A stretch of DNA of 64,000 nucleotides from Rhizobium laguerreae (GCF_002008165.1 NZ_MRDM01000017.1:124749-188748); one strand, 5' to 3'; counted from the first letter of the stretch, positions 35,293 to 43,637 are shown. Numbers and translations are program-made. Notes: a model not told the origin generated them from the sequence alone.

Positions 35293-35727
35293 GACCCCTC
35301 CCATGGATCTTTCCAGTTTAGTCTAGCTTTTCATAGAGTTTTTGTCGCGTAGAGTCGTCCCCCGAATAATAAATTCGGGCGGTCTCGACGTTTTTAACGC
35401 GGCAGCGCGACCATATAGCGTCGTCGATCTTCATCAATACTCTAAACGGGTGAAGGACGGAGCCAATCCCTAATCCTTTGTGATGAAAAGACAATTCACA
35501 TCGGAGAAAAATGGAATGTTCTGCTTTGGCCGACACTTTCTGAACCGACATCATAAAGCCGATCGCTGATCAATTTAAGGCTTGAGCCGGACCCAGGAGC
35601 ATGGATTGGAAGACGAAACGCGAGAATATCCAACGCGGTATGCAATGTGATTCGCGGTTGCTTCAGCGATTGCCATGAGGCGAGCGAAGGGTATTGTGGC
35701 GACGTTTCATGCCCGACGGGGATTTGA
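35293..35727. other. Divergent intergenic region, no confident gene
   Basis: These 435 bases separate the TPR-cyclase and the transcarbamylase-like gene. The sequence is more AT-rich than the flanks. A 78-codon open frame exists on the minus strand (35318-35554), but it lacks a good ribosome-binding site and a recognisable domain. Promoters for both flanking genes must lie here; I could not pick one. Confidence 0.4.
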
Positions 35728-36597
35728 ATGACAGGTTCGGCCCGGAATTTTCTGGAGTTTCAAGATATTCCGGAGGCCGGGCTTCGGTCGATCATCGGTC
35801 GCGCCAGTGAGCTTGCCAAAGCCTGGGATGAGCGCACGATGCCGCAGAGCCTTGCGGGCAAACGCGTCGCCCTGATTGTCGATGACGGCGGATGGCGCAA
35901 TACAACCGCCTTCGATCTCGGCATCCAGGCGATGGGCGGCATCTGCGCGCATGTGCCGATCGGCTTCAATACCAGGGAGGAAACCGGCGATCTCTCCGGG
36001 TATCTCGGCAACTGGTTCGACATGCTGGTGATCCGCACGAAGGAATTTGCGACATTGAAGGCGGTGGCGGCAGCCTTGCCGGTGCCTGTCATCAATGCGC
36101 GCACATGCTACAACCACCCTTGCGAGACGCTCGGCGACCTTGCCTATATCGACAGCCGGCGTGGCTCCATCGACGGGTTGAAGGTGGTCGGCGTGGCGGC
36201 GGACGCAAATATCCTTCGCTCCTGGGCCGAAGCATCGATCGCGTTGCCGATCGAGGTGGTGCAGGTCTATCCCGAACGCTGGCACATCAGCGATACCGCG
36301 CTGCTCAATGGACGCTTCCGTGTGAGCACCGATATGGGCGAACTATCGGATGCCGACGTCGTCATCACCGATTCATGGCCGGGTGACGCTGCCGAGGAGG
36401 CGCTTGCCGGTTACCGGATCGGGACCGATGTGCTCGATCGTTTGCGGGAGGATGCGATCTTCCTGCCGTGCCCGCCGGTTACGCGCGGCCAGGAGGTGGC
36501 GGCCGAGGCGATGGAACATCCGCTCTGCCGGAGCCGCGCCGCCAAGGCTTTCCTGTTGCACGCGCAGAATGCCCTGATGGAGTGGGCATGCGCCTAG
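35728..36597 (+). CDS. Divergent ornithine/aspartate carbamoyltransferase-like protein
   Basis: The 289-residue protein keeps the transcarbamylase layout. The NHPCETLGDL segment (about 129-138) matches the HPCQ carbamoyl-phosphate motif, and the C terminus (TRGQEVAAEAM to LLHAQNALMEW) matches ornithine carbamoyltransferase. However, the STRTR loop is replaced by G55-W-R-N-T59, the HCLP motif reads PCPP, and the SMG ornithine loop is not seen. It should therefore not bind carbamoyl phosphate and ornithine in the usual way. Rhizobia have a separate argF. It may use another acyl-phosphate or amine, or be regulatory. GGGGATTTGA precedes the ATG. Confidence 0.8.
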   Translation: MTGSARNFLEFQDIPEAGLRSIIGRASELAKAWDERTMPQSLAGKRVALIVDDGGWRNTTAFDLGIQAMGGICAHVPIGFNTREETGDLSGYLGNWFDMLVIRTKEFATLKAVAAALPVPVINARTCYNHPCETLGDLAYIDSRRGSIDGLKVVGVAADANILRSWAEASIALPIEVVQVYPERWHISDTALLNGRFRVSTDMGELSDADVVITDSWPGDAAEEALAGYRIGTDVLDRLREDAIFLPCPPVTRGQEVAAEAMEHPLCRSRAAKAFLLHAQNALMEWACA

Positions 36598-36642
36598 TCC
36601 GGAGCCCTTGCTCCTCCTGGCGCGCTCAGGCATTGTTGCTGC

Positions 36643-37707
36643 ATGAGGAGAGTTTTCATCTTGCTGCTGGCGTTCTGGCCGGGCTTTGCGCTCGCCGATC
36701 CGGTCTTCTATCCGGCGAAGTCGGGCAATGCCGATGCGCCGGTGCTGACGGTTTATTCTTCGCTCGACGAGCCGCTGGCGCAACCGATGATCCGGGGTTT
36801 CCAGGACGCCAATCCCGATATCGCAGTCAAATATGAGGATATGCTGACCGGCGACATCTACGACCGGATCGTCAGGGAGACGGATGCCGGCAAGAAGACG
36901 GCGGATTTCGCCTTCTCGTCGGCAATGGACTTGCAGGTGAAGCTTTCCAACGACGGGTATGCACAGGTCAGCAACCTGCCGATGAGTGCTGCGTGGCCGA
37001 AATGGGCAAACTGGCGCAATACCGCCTATGCGCTCACCTTCGAGCCGGCGGTGTTCGTCTATCACAAACCGAGCTTTGCGCATGAGCCGGTGCCGAGTTC
37101 GCGGGCTGAATTCGTCGACTATCTGAAGCGCAAGGGCAACGAGGTCTACGGGCGGATCGGCACCTACGATATCGAGCGTTCCGGCGTCGGCTTTCTTTTC
37201 ATGGCGCGCGACCAGGAGCAGTTCGGCGACATCTGGTCGGTGATCGGGGCGATGGGGGCTGCCGGCGTCAAGCTTTATTCGACGAGTTCGGCGATCCTCG
37301 AACGCGTTGCCGACGGGCGCTTTGTGCTCGGCTACAATATTCTCGGCTCCTATGCGGCCGACTGGGCCTCGCGCTATCCCGAAGTCGGCATCGTGCTGCC
37401 GAAGGATTATACGGTGGTGATGTCGCGGATCGGGCTGGTGCCGCAGGCCGCCGCCGAGCCGGAGCTCGGTCGGCGTTACCTTACCTTTTTCATGTCGAGG
37501 GAAGGGCAGACAATCATGGCGCGCGAGCTGCAGATCCCGGCCGTCAGCCCCGAGGTCGCGGGGGAGAATACCGCCAATACGCTGCAGGAACTGCTCGGCG
37601 CCCAACTGCGGCCGGTGCCGGTCAGCCCCGGGCTGATGGTCTATCTCGACCAGGTGAAACGGGCGCGGTTGATCGCGCACTGGAACGAGGTTCTGCGGAC
37701 GCAGTGA
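36643..37707 (+). CDS. ABC-type (iron/thiamine/polyamine class) periplasmic substrate-binding protein
   Basis: This 354-residue protein has a clear signal peptide (RRVFILLLAFWPGFALA, cleavage near 19) and a family-1 extracellular solute-binding fold. LTVYSSLDEPLAQPMIRGFQ opens the first lobe and YDRIVRETDAGKKTADFAFSSAMDLQ the substrate cleft. No ABC permease or ATPase follows. In several proteobacteria, binding proteins of this class sit beside tctDE and tctCBA genes and may act as sensory partners of the kinase; that is inference here. Confidence 0.82.
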   Translation: MRRVFILLLAFWPGFALADPVFYPAKSGNADAPVLTVYSSLDEPLAQPMIRGFQDANPDIAVKYEDMLTGDIYDRIVRETDAGKKTADFAFSSAMDLQVKLSNDGYAQVSNLPMSAAWPKWANWRNTAYALTFEPAVFVYHKPSFAHEPVPSSRAEFVDYLKRKGNEVYGRIGTYDIERSGVGFLFMARDQEQFGDIWSVIGAMGAAGVKLYSTSSAILERVADGRFVLGYNILGSYAADWASRYPEVGIVLPKDYTVVMSRIGLVPQAAAEPELGRRYLTFFMSREGQTIMARELQIPAVSPEVAGENTANTLQELLGAQLRPVPVSPGLMVYLDQVKRARLIAHWNEVLRTQ

Positions 37708-38088
37708 AGGCGTCAGCTTTCAGCCGGTTCGCCCTCTTTACAGAGCTTTGGGTCGCTCCGCCCGTAGCTCTCGTCGGATGAGGCTCGCAGCCGTACTTCG
37801 GCGGCGGGTAATGCATTCGCCATCGGCAGTGATGAACCAGGAATTAGATCGGCACCTGCCAATTACGGCAAAAAAGTGTCGTCTCCTTCTGGATATCCCG
37901 CCGATGTCAGCTAAATGACAGGTTGTTGTGGTCGCTTTGGCTACTTCTTCTCCGTGGAGGCGGAGAGCTGAAGCCTTGGGAGGTATTCCGCTCGTCATTC
38001 AGGACGCTTGCGTCCGCTGGCCGGCCCATTCCTCCCGATTCCCAGAGAACAACAGGCGGTTTGCTCAGCCGCCGACGGAGGACACATC
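37708..38088. other. tct promoter region with palindrome TGTCA-N6-TGACA
   Basis: This 381-base gap precedes tctC. I see a palindrome TGTCAGCTAAATGACA at 37905-37920, a possible regulator site. A small hairpin lies just before the tctC ribosome-binding site (GGCGG at 38055, CCGCC at 38069). No credible gene is present. Confidence 0.4.
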
Positions 38089-39033
38089 GTGAAGCATACG
38101 TTCATCGCAACCCTTCTTGCAGCGACCATCGCGCTGCCGGCCTATGCGGCCGACTACACCATCATCGCGCCCGCCGCTCCCGGCGGCGGCTGGGACCAGA
38201 CGGCCCGTTCGCTGCAGACCGCGCTGCAGCAGGAAAAGATCTCCGGTAACGTGCAGGTCCAGAACGTCCCAGGCGCCGGCGGCACGATCGGGCTTGCGCA
38301 GTTCAGCAGCCAGGCTGCCGGCAACCCGAATTCGCTAATCGTCGGCGGCTATGTCATGGTCGGCGCGATCCTCACCAACAAGTCGCCGGTGACGCTCAAG
38401 GACGTTACGCCGATCGCCCGCCTGACCGGCGAATATGAGGCCGTCGTCGTTCCCGCTGCATCCGAGATCAAAACCATGGCTGATCTGGTCGCGGCGCTGA
38501 AGAAGGATCCGGGTTCGGTTTCCTGGGGTGGCGGTTCGGCCGGCGGCACCGACCATATCACCGTCGGCCTGATCGCCAAGGCTTCCGGCGTCGATCCGAC
38601 CAAGATCAACTATGTCGCCTTCTCCGGCGGCGGTGAAGCGCTCGCCGCAATTCTCGGCGGCCAGGTCACGGCCGGCGTCTCGAGCTATAGCGAGTTCGAA
38701 TCGCAGGTGGAGTCAGGCACGCTCCGCCTTCTCGCCGTCTCCAGCGAAAAGCGTATCGACGGCGTCGATGCCCCGACGCTGAAGGAAGCCGGCACCGACG
38801 TCACCATACAGAACTGGCGCATGGTCGCCGCTGCCCCCGGCCTGTCGGCAGAGCAGGTGGCAAGCGTCACCGCGGATTTCGAGAAGCTGCACGGCTCCGC
38901 CACCTGGCAGGAAACGCTGAAGACCAAGGGCTGGGCCGACACCTATCTGTCCGGCGACGCCTTCAAGGCGCAACTCGAAAAGGATATCTCGGCCACTGAG
39001 AGCATTCTCAAAGACATCGGACTTGTTCAATGA
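38089..39033 (+). CDS. tctC: Tripartite tricarboxylate transporter binding protein TctC
   Basis: This 314-residue Bug/TctC-family periplasmic receptor has a signal peptide (KHTFIATLLAATIALPAYA) followed by the family opening YTIIAPAAPGGGWDQTAR. The ligand-loop segments VPGAGGTIGLAQ and WGGGSAGGTDHI are present. It delivers a tricarboxylate such as citrate to TctAB. The GTG at 38089 has GGAGG 8 bases upstream; the open frame extends further, but the signal peptide fixes this start. Its stop overlaps the tctB ATG. Confidence 0.94.
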   Translation: MKHTFIATLLAATIALPAYAADYTIIAPAAPGGGWDQTARSLQTALQQEKISGNVQVQNVPGAGGTIGLAQFSSQAAGNPNSLIVGGYVMVGAILTNKSPVTLKDVTPIARLTGEYEAVVVPAASEIKTMADLVAALKKDPGSVSWGGGSAGGTDHITVGLIAKASGVDPTKINYVAFSGGGEALAAILGGQVTAGVSSYSEFESQVESGTLRLLAVSSEKRIDGVDAPTLKEAGTDVTIQNWRMVAAAPGLSAEQVASVTADFEKLHGSATWQETLKTKGWADTYLSGDAFKAQLEKDISATESILKDIGLVQ

Positions 39034-39521
39034 GCGAGGATAACACCTCCTCGGCAACCGAACGCCGCCCTGATTGGGCGGCGTTCATCATTGCCGTTTT
39101 CCTCTTCGTCGTCGCCGGCGTGATGGCCTGGGATGCCTTGCATCTGAAAACGATCGCGCAATACGATCGCATCGGTCCGGCGACAGCGCCTCAAATGGTG
39201 GCATTTGGCCTCTTCTGTCTCGGGATCTGGACCGCCTTCGAAGCCTGGCGCGGCGATTTTCCGGAGCGTGACCGGCAGGAAGTCGCACCCGTCATCTGGA
39301 TCGTCGCCGGTCTTGCCGGCCAGATGCTGCTCCTGCGCGTCGCCGGCTTCTCGATCGCAACAGGCATCCTCTTCGCGCTGACGGCACGCGGATTCGGCAA
39401 ACCCAAGCTCTGGATCTCGCTGCCGCTTGGTATCGTCCTCAGCTTCGTAGTTTGGGCGATCTTCTCGCAGCTGCTGCAGCTGACGCTGCCGGCCGGGCCG
39501 CTGGAACATCTGTTCTTCTGA
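39030..39521 (+). CDS. tctB: Tripartite tricarboxylate transporter small membrane subunit TctB
   Basis: This 163-residue DUF1468/TctB protein has four hydrophobic segments (about 14-31, 52-68, 87-116, 125-150) and the typical YDRIGPATAPQMVAFGLFCLG. It forms the small membrane subunit with TctA. It overlaps tctC by 4 bases and ends 88 bases before tctA. Confidence 0.93.
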   Translation: MSEDNTSSATERRPDWAAFIIAVFLFVVAGVMAWDALHLKTIAQYDRIGPATAPQMVAFGLFCLGIWTAFEAWRGDFPERDRQEVAPVIWIVAGLAGQMLLLRVAGFSIATGILFALTARGFGKPKLWISLPLGIVLSFVVWAIFSQLLQLTLPAGPLEHLFF

Positions 39522-39609
39522 CCGCGCGGGACGCGCTGTCAGCTCTTTTGATTTTGCGCGGCGCCCGGTTGCGAAACGCACGGCCGGGAATGCCGCTTGG
39601 GACACCAAG

Positions 39610-41127
39610 ATGAGCACATTCGAATTTCTATGGCAGGGTATCCTCGTTGCGATGCAGCCGATGAACCTGGTTTATGCGCTGGTCGGCGTGACGCTCGGCA
39701 CCGCCGTCGGCGTGCTTCCCGGCATCGGCCCGGCACTCACCGTGGCGCTGCTGTTGCCCGTCACCTACAAGCTCGATCCCGGCGGCTCGCTGATCATGTT
39801 CGCCGGCATCTATTACGGCGGCATGTATGGCGGTTCGACGACCTCGATCCTGCTCAACACGCCGGGTGAAAGCGCTTCGATCGTCACCGCGCTCGAGGGC
39901 AACAAGATGGCGCGCGCCGGGCGCGGCGGACCGGCGCTAGCGACAGCGGCGATCGGCTCCTTCGTCGCCGGCCTGATCGCCACACTGGGGCTTGCCTTCA
40001 TCGCGCCTTATATCGTCAAGCTGGCGCTGGTCTTCGGTCCGCGCGAATATTTCGCGCTGATGGTGCTTGCCTTTGTCACCGTCTCCTCGGCCTTCGGCGA
40101 TTCGGCATTGAGGGGTCTGACCTCGCTGTTCATCGGCTTTGCGCTCGCCATGGTCGGCATCGACCAGCAGACGGGGCAGGCCAGGCTTACCTTCGGCATT
40201 CCCGACCTGCTCGACGGCGTCGAGGTAACGACGCTTGCCGTGGCGATGTTTGCGATCGGCGAGACGCTTTATATAGCCGCGCAGGGCAACCGGATCGCGG
40301 AGAAGGTCGAGGCGGTCAAGGGTTCGCTCTGGATGAATGCGCAGGACTGGTCACGTTCGTGGAAGCCGTGGCTGCGCGGCACGCTGATCGGTTTCCCGAT
40401 CGGCGCAATGCCGGCGGGCGGCGCCGAAATCGGTACCTTCCTCTCCTATGCCACCGAAAAGCGGCTGGCGAAAAACCCGGAAGAGTTCGGCCATGGTGCG
40501 ATCGAAGGTGTCGCCGGCCCTGAAGCGGCGAACAATGCATCGGCCGCCGGCACACTGGTGCCGCTTCTGACGCTCGGCCTGCCGACGACGGCGACGGCGG
40601 CGATCATGCTTGCCGGCTTCCAGCAATACGGGCTGCAGCCGGGGCCGCTGCTGTTTGCCACCAATCCGCAGCTCGTCTGGGGGCTGATCGCCAGCCTGCT
40701 CATCGCCAATGCGATGCTCTTGGTGCTGAACCTGCCGATGATCGGGCTCTGGGTGCGGCTGCTGACCGTTCCGAAGCCGTGGCTCTATGCCGGCATCCTG
40801 CTGTTTGCGACGCTCGGGACGATCGGCGCCAATCCGTCGGTGTTCGAGCTCGGCATGCTGCTCGCCTTCGGCCTGCTCGGCTATGTGATGCGGCTCTTCG
40901 GCTATCCGATCGCGCCTGCCGTCGTCGGCCTGATCCTCGGGCCGCTTGCCGAACAGCAGCTGCGCCGGGCGTTGGCAATCAGCCAGGGCGATGTGACGAC
41001 GCTGGTGATGTCGCCGATCGCGGCCGGCCTGCTCATCGTTGCAGCGGCCGCCTTCCTCATCCCGCTGATCCTGCGGCTGCGCGGCAGGGGCCAGGTGCTC
41101 TCGCAACTGGCGGCAAACGAAGACTAG
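39610..41127 (+). CDS. tctA: Tripartite tricarboxylate transporter large membrane subunit TctA
   Basis: This 505-residue protein has about 11-12 membrane segments. The family signature GVLPGIGPALTVALLLPVTY lies near residue 40, the second repeat motif GFPIGAMPAGGAEIGTFLSY lies near 260, and the NTPGESASIVTALEGNKMAR loop is present. It forms the translocation channel of the Na+-coupled transporter. The stop codon abuts or lies inside a RIME1-like repeat. Confidence 0.95.
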   Translation: MSTFEFLWQGILVAMQPMNLVYALVGVTLGTAVGVLPGIGPALTVALLLPVTYKLDPGGSLIMFAGIYYGGMYGGSTTSILLNTPGESASIVTALEGNKMARAGRGGPALATAAIGSFVAGLIATLGLAFIAPYIVKLALVFGPREYFALMVLAFVTVSSAFGDSALRGLTSLFIGFALAMVGIDQQTGQARLTFGIPDLLDGVEVTTLAVAMFAIGETLYIAAQGNRIAEKVEAVKGSLWMNAQDWSRSWKPWLRGTLIGFPIGAMPAGGAEIGTFLSYATEKRLAKNPEEFGHGAIEGVAGPEAANNASAAGTLVPLLTLGLPTTATAAIMLAGFQQYGLQPGPLLFATNPQLVWGLIASLLIANAMLLVLNLPMIGLWVRLLTVPKPWLYAGILLFATLGTIGANPSVFELGMLLAFGLLGYVMRLFGYPIAPAVVGLILGPLAEQQLRRALAISQGDVTTLVMSPIAAGLLIVAAAAFLIPLILRLRGRGQVLSQLAANED

Positions 41128-41231
41128 CGCATCGGCCCGAAAATCGGTTCCGATTTTCGGAAAGCACGATGCGCAGATTTCAAAGTGTTAGAGCGTCCTT
41201 TGTGCGTCCGAAAGGACGCACGGCGCTCTAA
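41124..41231 (+). repeat. RIME1-like intergenic mosaic element, copy 2
   Basis: This 108-base element is inverted relative to the copy at 33294-33400. Palindromes CCGAAAATCGG-CCGATTTTCGG and GTGCGTCC-GGACGCAC flank a CAAAGTGTTAGAGCGTCC core. Similarity between copies starts at or just after the tctA stop codon TAG (41125-41127). Confidence 0.88.
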
Positions 41232-41259
41232 GAACAAAAAGACCACCCACCCCTCCCTC

Positions 41260-41297
41260 GAGGTCGGCCATGGAGACATGCGCCGGCCTCCTGTTTT
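41260..41297 (+). terminator. Terminator after tctCBA
   Basis: Arms GAGGTCGGC (41260-41268) and GCCGGCCTC (41282-41290) pair with one mismatch and are followed shortly by TTTTT, typical of a rho-independent terminator. Confidence 0.65.
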
Positions 41298-41388
41298 TGC
41301 ACGGCTGAGGTGATTTTCTGAGCATTGTGGAGGTCTGTGCGCGATGCCATCTATGAGTGGTCAATCATAGAGCAAGAGGAAAAGGACA

Positions 41389-41559
41389 ATGTCCGCACTT
41401 CGCAATTCAGTCCGTACCGGCTTCTTTGGCCGCGCATTCGCCGTCCTTGGTGCCGCAAACGCCGTCAGCGCTGCTGTCGAAGCCGGTCGCCGCCCGCGCG
41501 CCAACGACCTCACCACACTCGGTATCGACCCGGCCTCCTTCGGTCAGGTCTCCCGCTAA
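41389..41559 (+). CDS. Small protein of 56 residues, DUF1127-like C terminus
   Basis: This short gene has a GAGGAAAAGGAC leader before the ATG and a terminator 28 bases after its stop. The product begins SALRNSVRTGFFGRAFAVLG, an alanine-rich amphipathic stretch, and ends RPRANDLTTLGIDPASF, which resembles the short basic tail of DUF1127 proteins. Rhizobia encode many such proteins, some affecting phosphate, polyamine or RNA metabolism. I cannot assign a role. The compact leader-gene-terminator layout argues it is real. Confidence 0.65.
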   Translation: MSALRNSVRTGFFGRAFAVLGAANAVSAAVEAGRRPRANDLTTLGIDPASFGQVSR

Positions 41560-41586
41560 CACCTTCAAGTCATGCATGAATGAATT

Positions 41587-41620
41587 AGCCCGCAACCGGA
41601 TGGTCGCGGGCTTTATTTTT
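41587..41620 (+). terminator. Rho-independent terminator after the 56-residue gene
   Basis: AGCCCGC (41587-41593) pairs with GCGGGCT (41606-41612) and is followed by a T-rich stretch. Confidence 0.85.
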
Positions 41621-41658
41621 AGCTGCAAGGGCGTCGCACACTGCGGCTTCCTGCATCG

Positions 41659-42750
41659 TCAGGCGTGAAGCTCCTCCTGCCGGGCGCCGTGATCTTCCAC
41701 CTTTTCGCGCCTGTTGTGGCGGATGGACGACCAGAGGGACAGGCCGATCAAGGCCGCGCCGCCGAGGCCGGTGATAACCTCGGGGATATGGACCAGGGTC
41801 TGCGCATACATGATCACCGAGAGAATCAGGATGGCGTAGAAGGCGCCATGCTCGAGATAGCGGTATTCGGCAAGCGTTCCCTTCTCCACCAGCATGATCG
41901 TCATCGAGCGCACGTACATGGCGCCGATGCCAAGGCCGATCGCGATGACGAAGAGGTTCTGCGTCAGCGCGAAGGCGCCAATGACGCCGTCGAAGGAAAA
42001 GCTTGCATCCAGCACCTCCAGATAGATGAAGGCGCCAAGACCGCCCTTGGCGGCAGCACTCATCGTCTTTTGCGAGGCATCGAGCAGCCCGCCGACCACC
42101 TCGACCGCGAGGAAGGTGAGCAGGCCGTAGATGGCGCAATTGACGAAGACGGTGGCTTCCTCCCCGCCGATCAGCCAGGAGAAAACCAGCATCAGCGCGA
42201 GCACGACGGCGATTTCGATACCCTTGATGGCGGCCGAACGCGCCATTACCCTTTCCAGGCCGGGAAGCCAGTGGATTTCCTTCTTGTAGTCAAAGAAGTA
42301 GTTAAGGCCGACCATCATCAGGAAGGTGCCGCCGAAGGCTGCGATCGGCAGATGCGCGTCGTTCATGATGCGGGCATATTCGGCCGGCTCGCGTGCGGCA
42401 AGCACCAGAGCATCCCACGGGCCGATCTGTGCCGCGATCGCGACGATTGCCAGCGGAAAGACGATGCGCATGCCGAAGACGGCGATGATGATGCCCCAGG
42501 TGAGGAAGCGCTGCTGCCAGACCGGCGTCATCTCCTTCAGCTTGTTGGCGTTGACGATGGCATTATCGAAGGAGAGCGAGATCTCCAGCACCGCAAGCAC
42601 CGTGCAGATGAAGAAGACGGTTGCCATGCCGCCGATCGTACCGGTCGTCTGCCAGCCGAGCACCGCGCCGAGAACGAGGCCGAGGGCAGTGACGATGAAA
42701 GCCCAGCGGAAATAGCTGAGCGCGGAGTTATGGGTCACGGGTTGATTCAT
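41659..42750 (-). CDS. DUF475 (TerC-related) integral membrane protein
   Basis: This 363-residue protein has about nine membrane segments. The conserved ISLSFDNAIVNA and LDASFSFDGVIGAFALT motifs, each with acidic residues inside the membrane, mark DUF475, which is related to TerC/Alx metal-export families. It may export manganese or another divalent metal; this is inferred. The ATG at 42750 has GAGG 8 bases upstream (MNQPVTHN start); the frame is open for 23 more codons upstream without a family match. Confidence 0.88.
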   Translation of the reverse strand: MNQPVTHNSALSYFRWAFIVTALGLVLGAVLGWQTTGTIGGMATVFFICTVLAVLEISLSFDNAIVNANKLKEMTPVWQQRFLTWGIIIAVFGMRIVFPLAIVAIAAQIGPWDALVLAAREPAEYARIMNDAHLPIAAFGGTFLMMVGLNYFFDYKKEIHWLPGLERVMARSAAIKGIEIAVVLALMLVFSWLIGGEEATVFVNCAIYGLLTFLAVEVVGGLLDASQKTMSAAAKGGLGAFIYLEVLDASFSFDGVIGAFALTQNLFVIAIGLGIGAMYVRSMTIMLVEKGTLAEYRYLEHGAFYAILILSVIMYAQTLVHIPEVITGLGGAALIGLSLWSSIRHNRREKVEDHGARQEELHA

Positions 42751-43048
42751 GGCCGCACCTCGCGGCCGCAAATCGTGTTGAAGAGGGTCGATATATTGGA
42801 AAAACGCGGCACGCCACAACGGGCACGCGGGTCAGGCATGGTGAGCTTGTTCATCGATGAAAAATCCGCCGGCTAAGCTGCAGGCGGTACCGACATCACG
42901 AGAGCGCCGTAAAAACTCTCGCCAGAGGGGCCCGGCACCAAAGTTCCCCGTCAGCCGATGTCTGGAAGGCCGCGGGATAGGCTCTAGGTAATGAACTTCG
43001 CGGGCCAGTCAAGGCCGGTCGTCACACCGGGATTGGGTGATTTTTATT

Positions 43049-43073
43049 GGAACCATTCCGACGCCCGCCCGTT
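43049..43073 (+). promoter_or_regulatory. EcfG/RpoE2-type general stress promoter
   Basis: GGAAC (43049-43053) and CGTT (43070-43073) are separated by exactly 16 bases, matching the consensus for the alphaproteobacterial general-stress sigma factor EcfG/RpoE2. It lies 31 bases before the ATG of the following small gene, a good distance. Confidence 0.65.
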
Positions 43074-43104
43074 AGGCCCTGGTTGAGCTTAAAAAAGGAG
43101 GCCG

Positions 43105-43335
43105 ATGATGCACACTTCGACCCATCTTCCCGACAAACGCACGGAGGCGGCCGACCGCATGAAGCGGGCGAAGCCGAACCGCATGCAGAAGGCGCAGGTG
43201 CTGCCGCCGCATCATGTCGACCTGACGCTGACGCCCGGCGTCTACCACGACATTCACGTGCCGGCCCATGTTACCGGCGCCGATCTTTCCAAGGGCGGCC
43301 CCGACATCAAGGGCAATGCAGGGACCAAGAAATAA
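43105..43335 (+). CDS. Small basic hypothetical protein (76 residues), probable stress gene
   Basis: AAAGGAGG lies just upstream of paired ATGs at 43105 and 43108. The product starts HTSTHLPDKRTEAADRMKRAK, is lysine/histidine-rich and has no membrane segment. I do not recognise a named family. The preceding EcfG-type promoter suggests induction in general stress or stationary phase. A second small gene follows 57 bases later in the same direction. Confidence 0.6.
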   Translation: MMHTSTHLPDKRTEAADRMKRAKPNRMQKAQVLPPHHVDLTLTPGVYHDIHVPAHVTGADLSKGGPDIKGNAGTKK

Positions 43336-43392
43336 CGGGTACTCCGGAAGCCTCCGGCGCGAACGGTAGATTTGAAACAGGGTGAGAAACAT

Positions 43393-43581
43393 ATGACGAT
43401 CAACTTTGTGCCCCGCGAGATCTTCATCCGGCACGAAAATGAATGGCAGGCCGTACGTGAGGCGGCGGACGAACGCATCAATATTGGCAAACGCCAAAAG
43501 CCGCTCTCCGTCGGCGGCACGGCATTGGTTGGGAAAAGCGATCCTTCGGCCACACGCGCTGAACGACCAACAGCCGAATGA
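43393..43581 (+). CDS. Small hypothetical protein (62 residues)
   Basis: The ATG at 43393 follows a GGGTGAGAAACAT leader. The product (TINFVPREIFIRHENEWQAV...) is soluble and unrecognised. It lies between the stress-type small gene and a strong terminator, so both may form one transcript. Coding status is moderately supported by leader, position and codon use. Confidence 0.5.
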   Translation: MTINFVPREIFIRHENEWQAVREAADERINIGKRQKPLSVGGTALVGKSDPSATRAERPTAE

Positions 43582-43604
43582 CCAACTGAAGCGCACGTGA
43601 CACG

Positions 43605-43637
43605 AGCGCCCGGCGTGATGCCGGGCGCTTTGTTTTT
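43605..43637 (+). terminator. Rho-independent terminator after the small-gene pair
   Basis: GCGCCCGGC (43605-43613) pairs with GCCGGGCGC (43620-43628) and is followed by TTTGTTTTT. It also lies at the end of the convergent MgtC-like gene. Confidence 0.88.

Noticed and set aside
33294..41231. A composite transposon bounded by inverted repeats
   Set aside because: The ends are RIME1-like elements scattered through rhizobial genomes. There is no transposase or target duplication, and the enclosed genes have normal composition.
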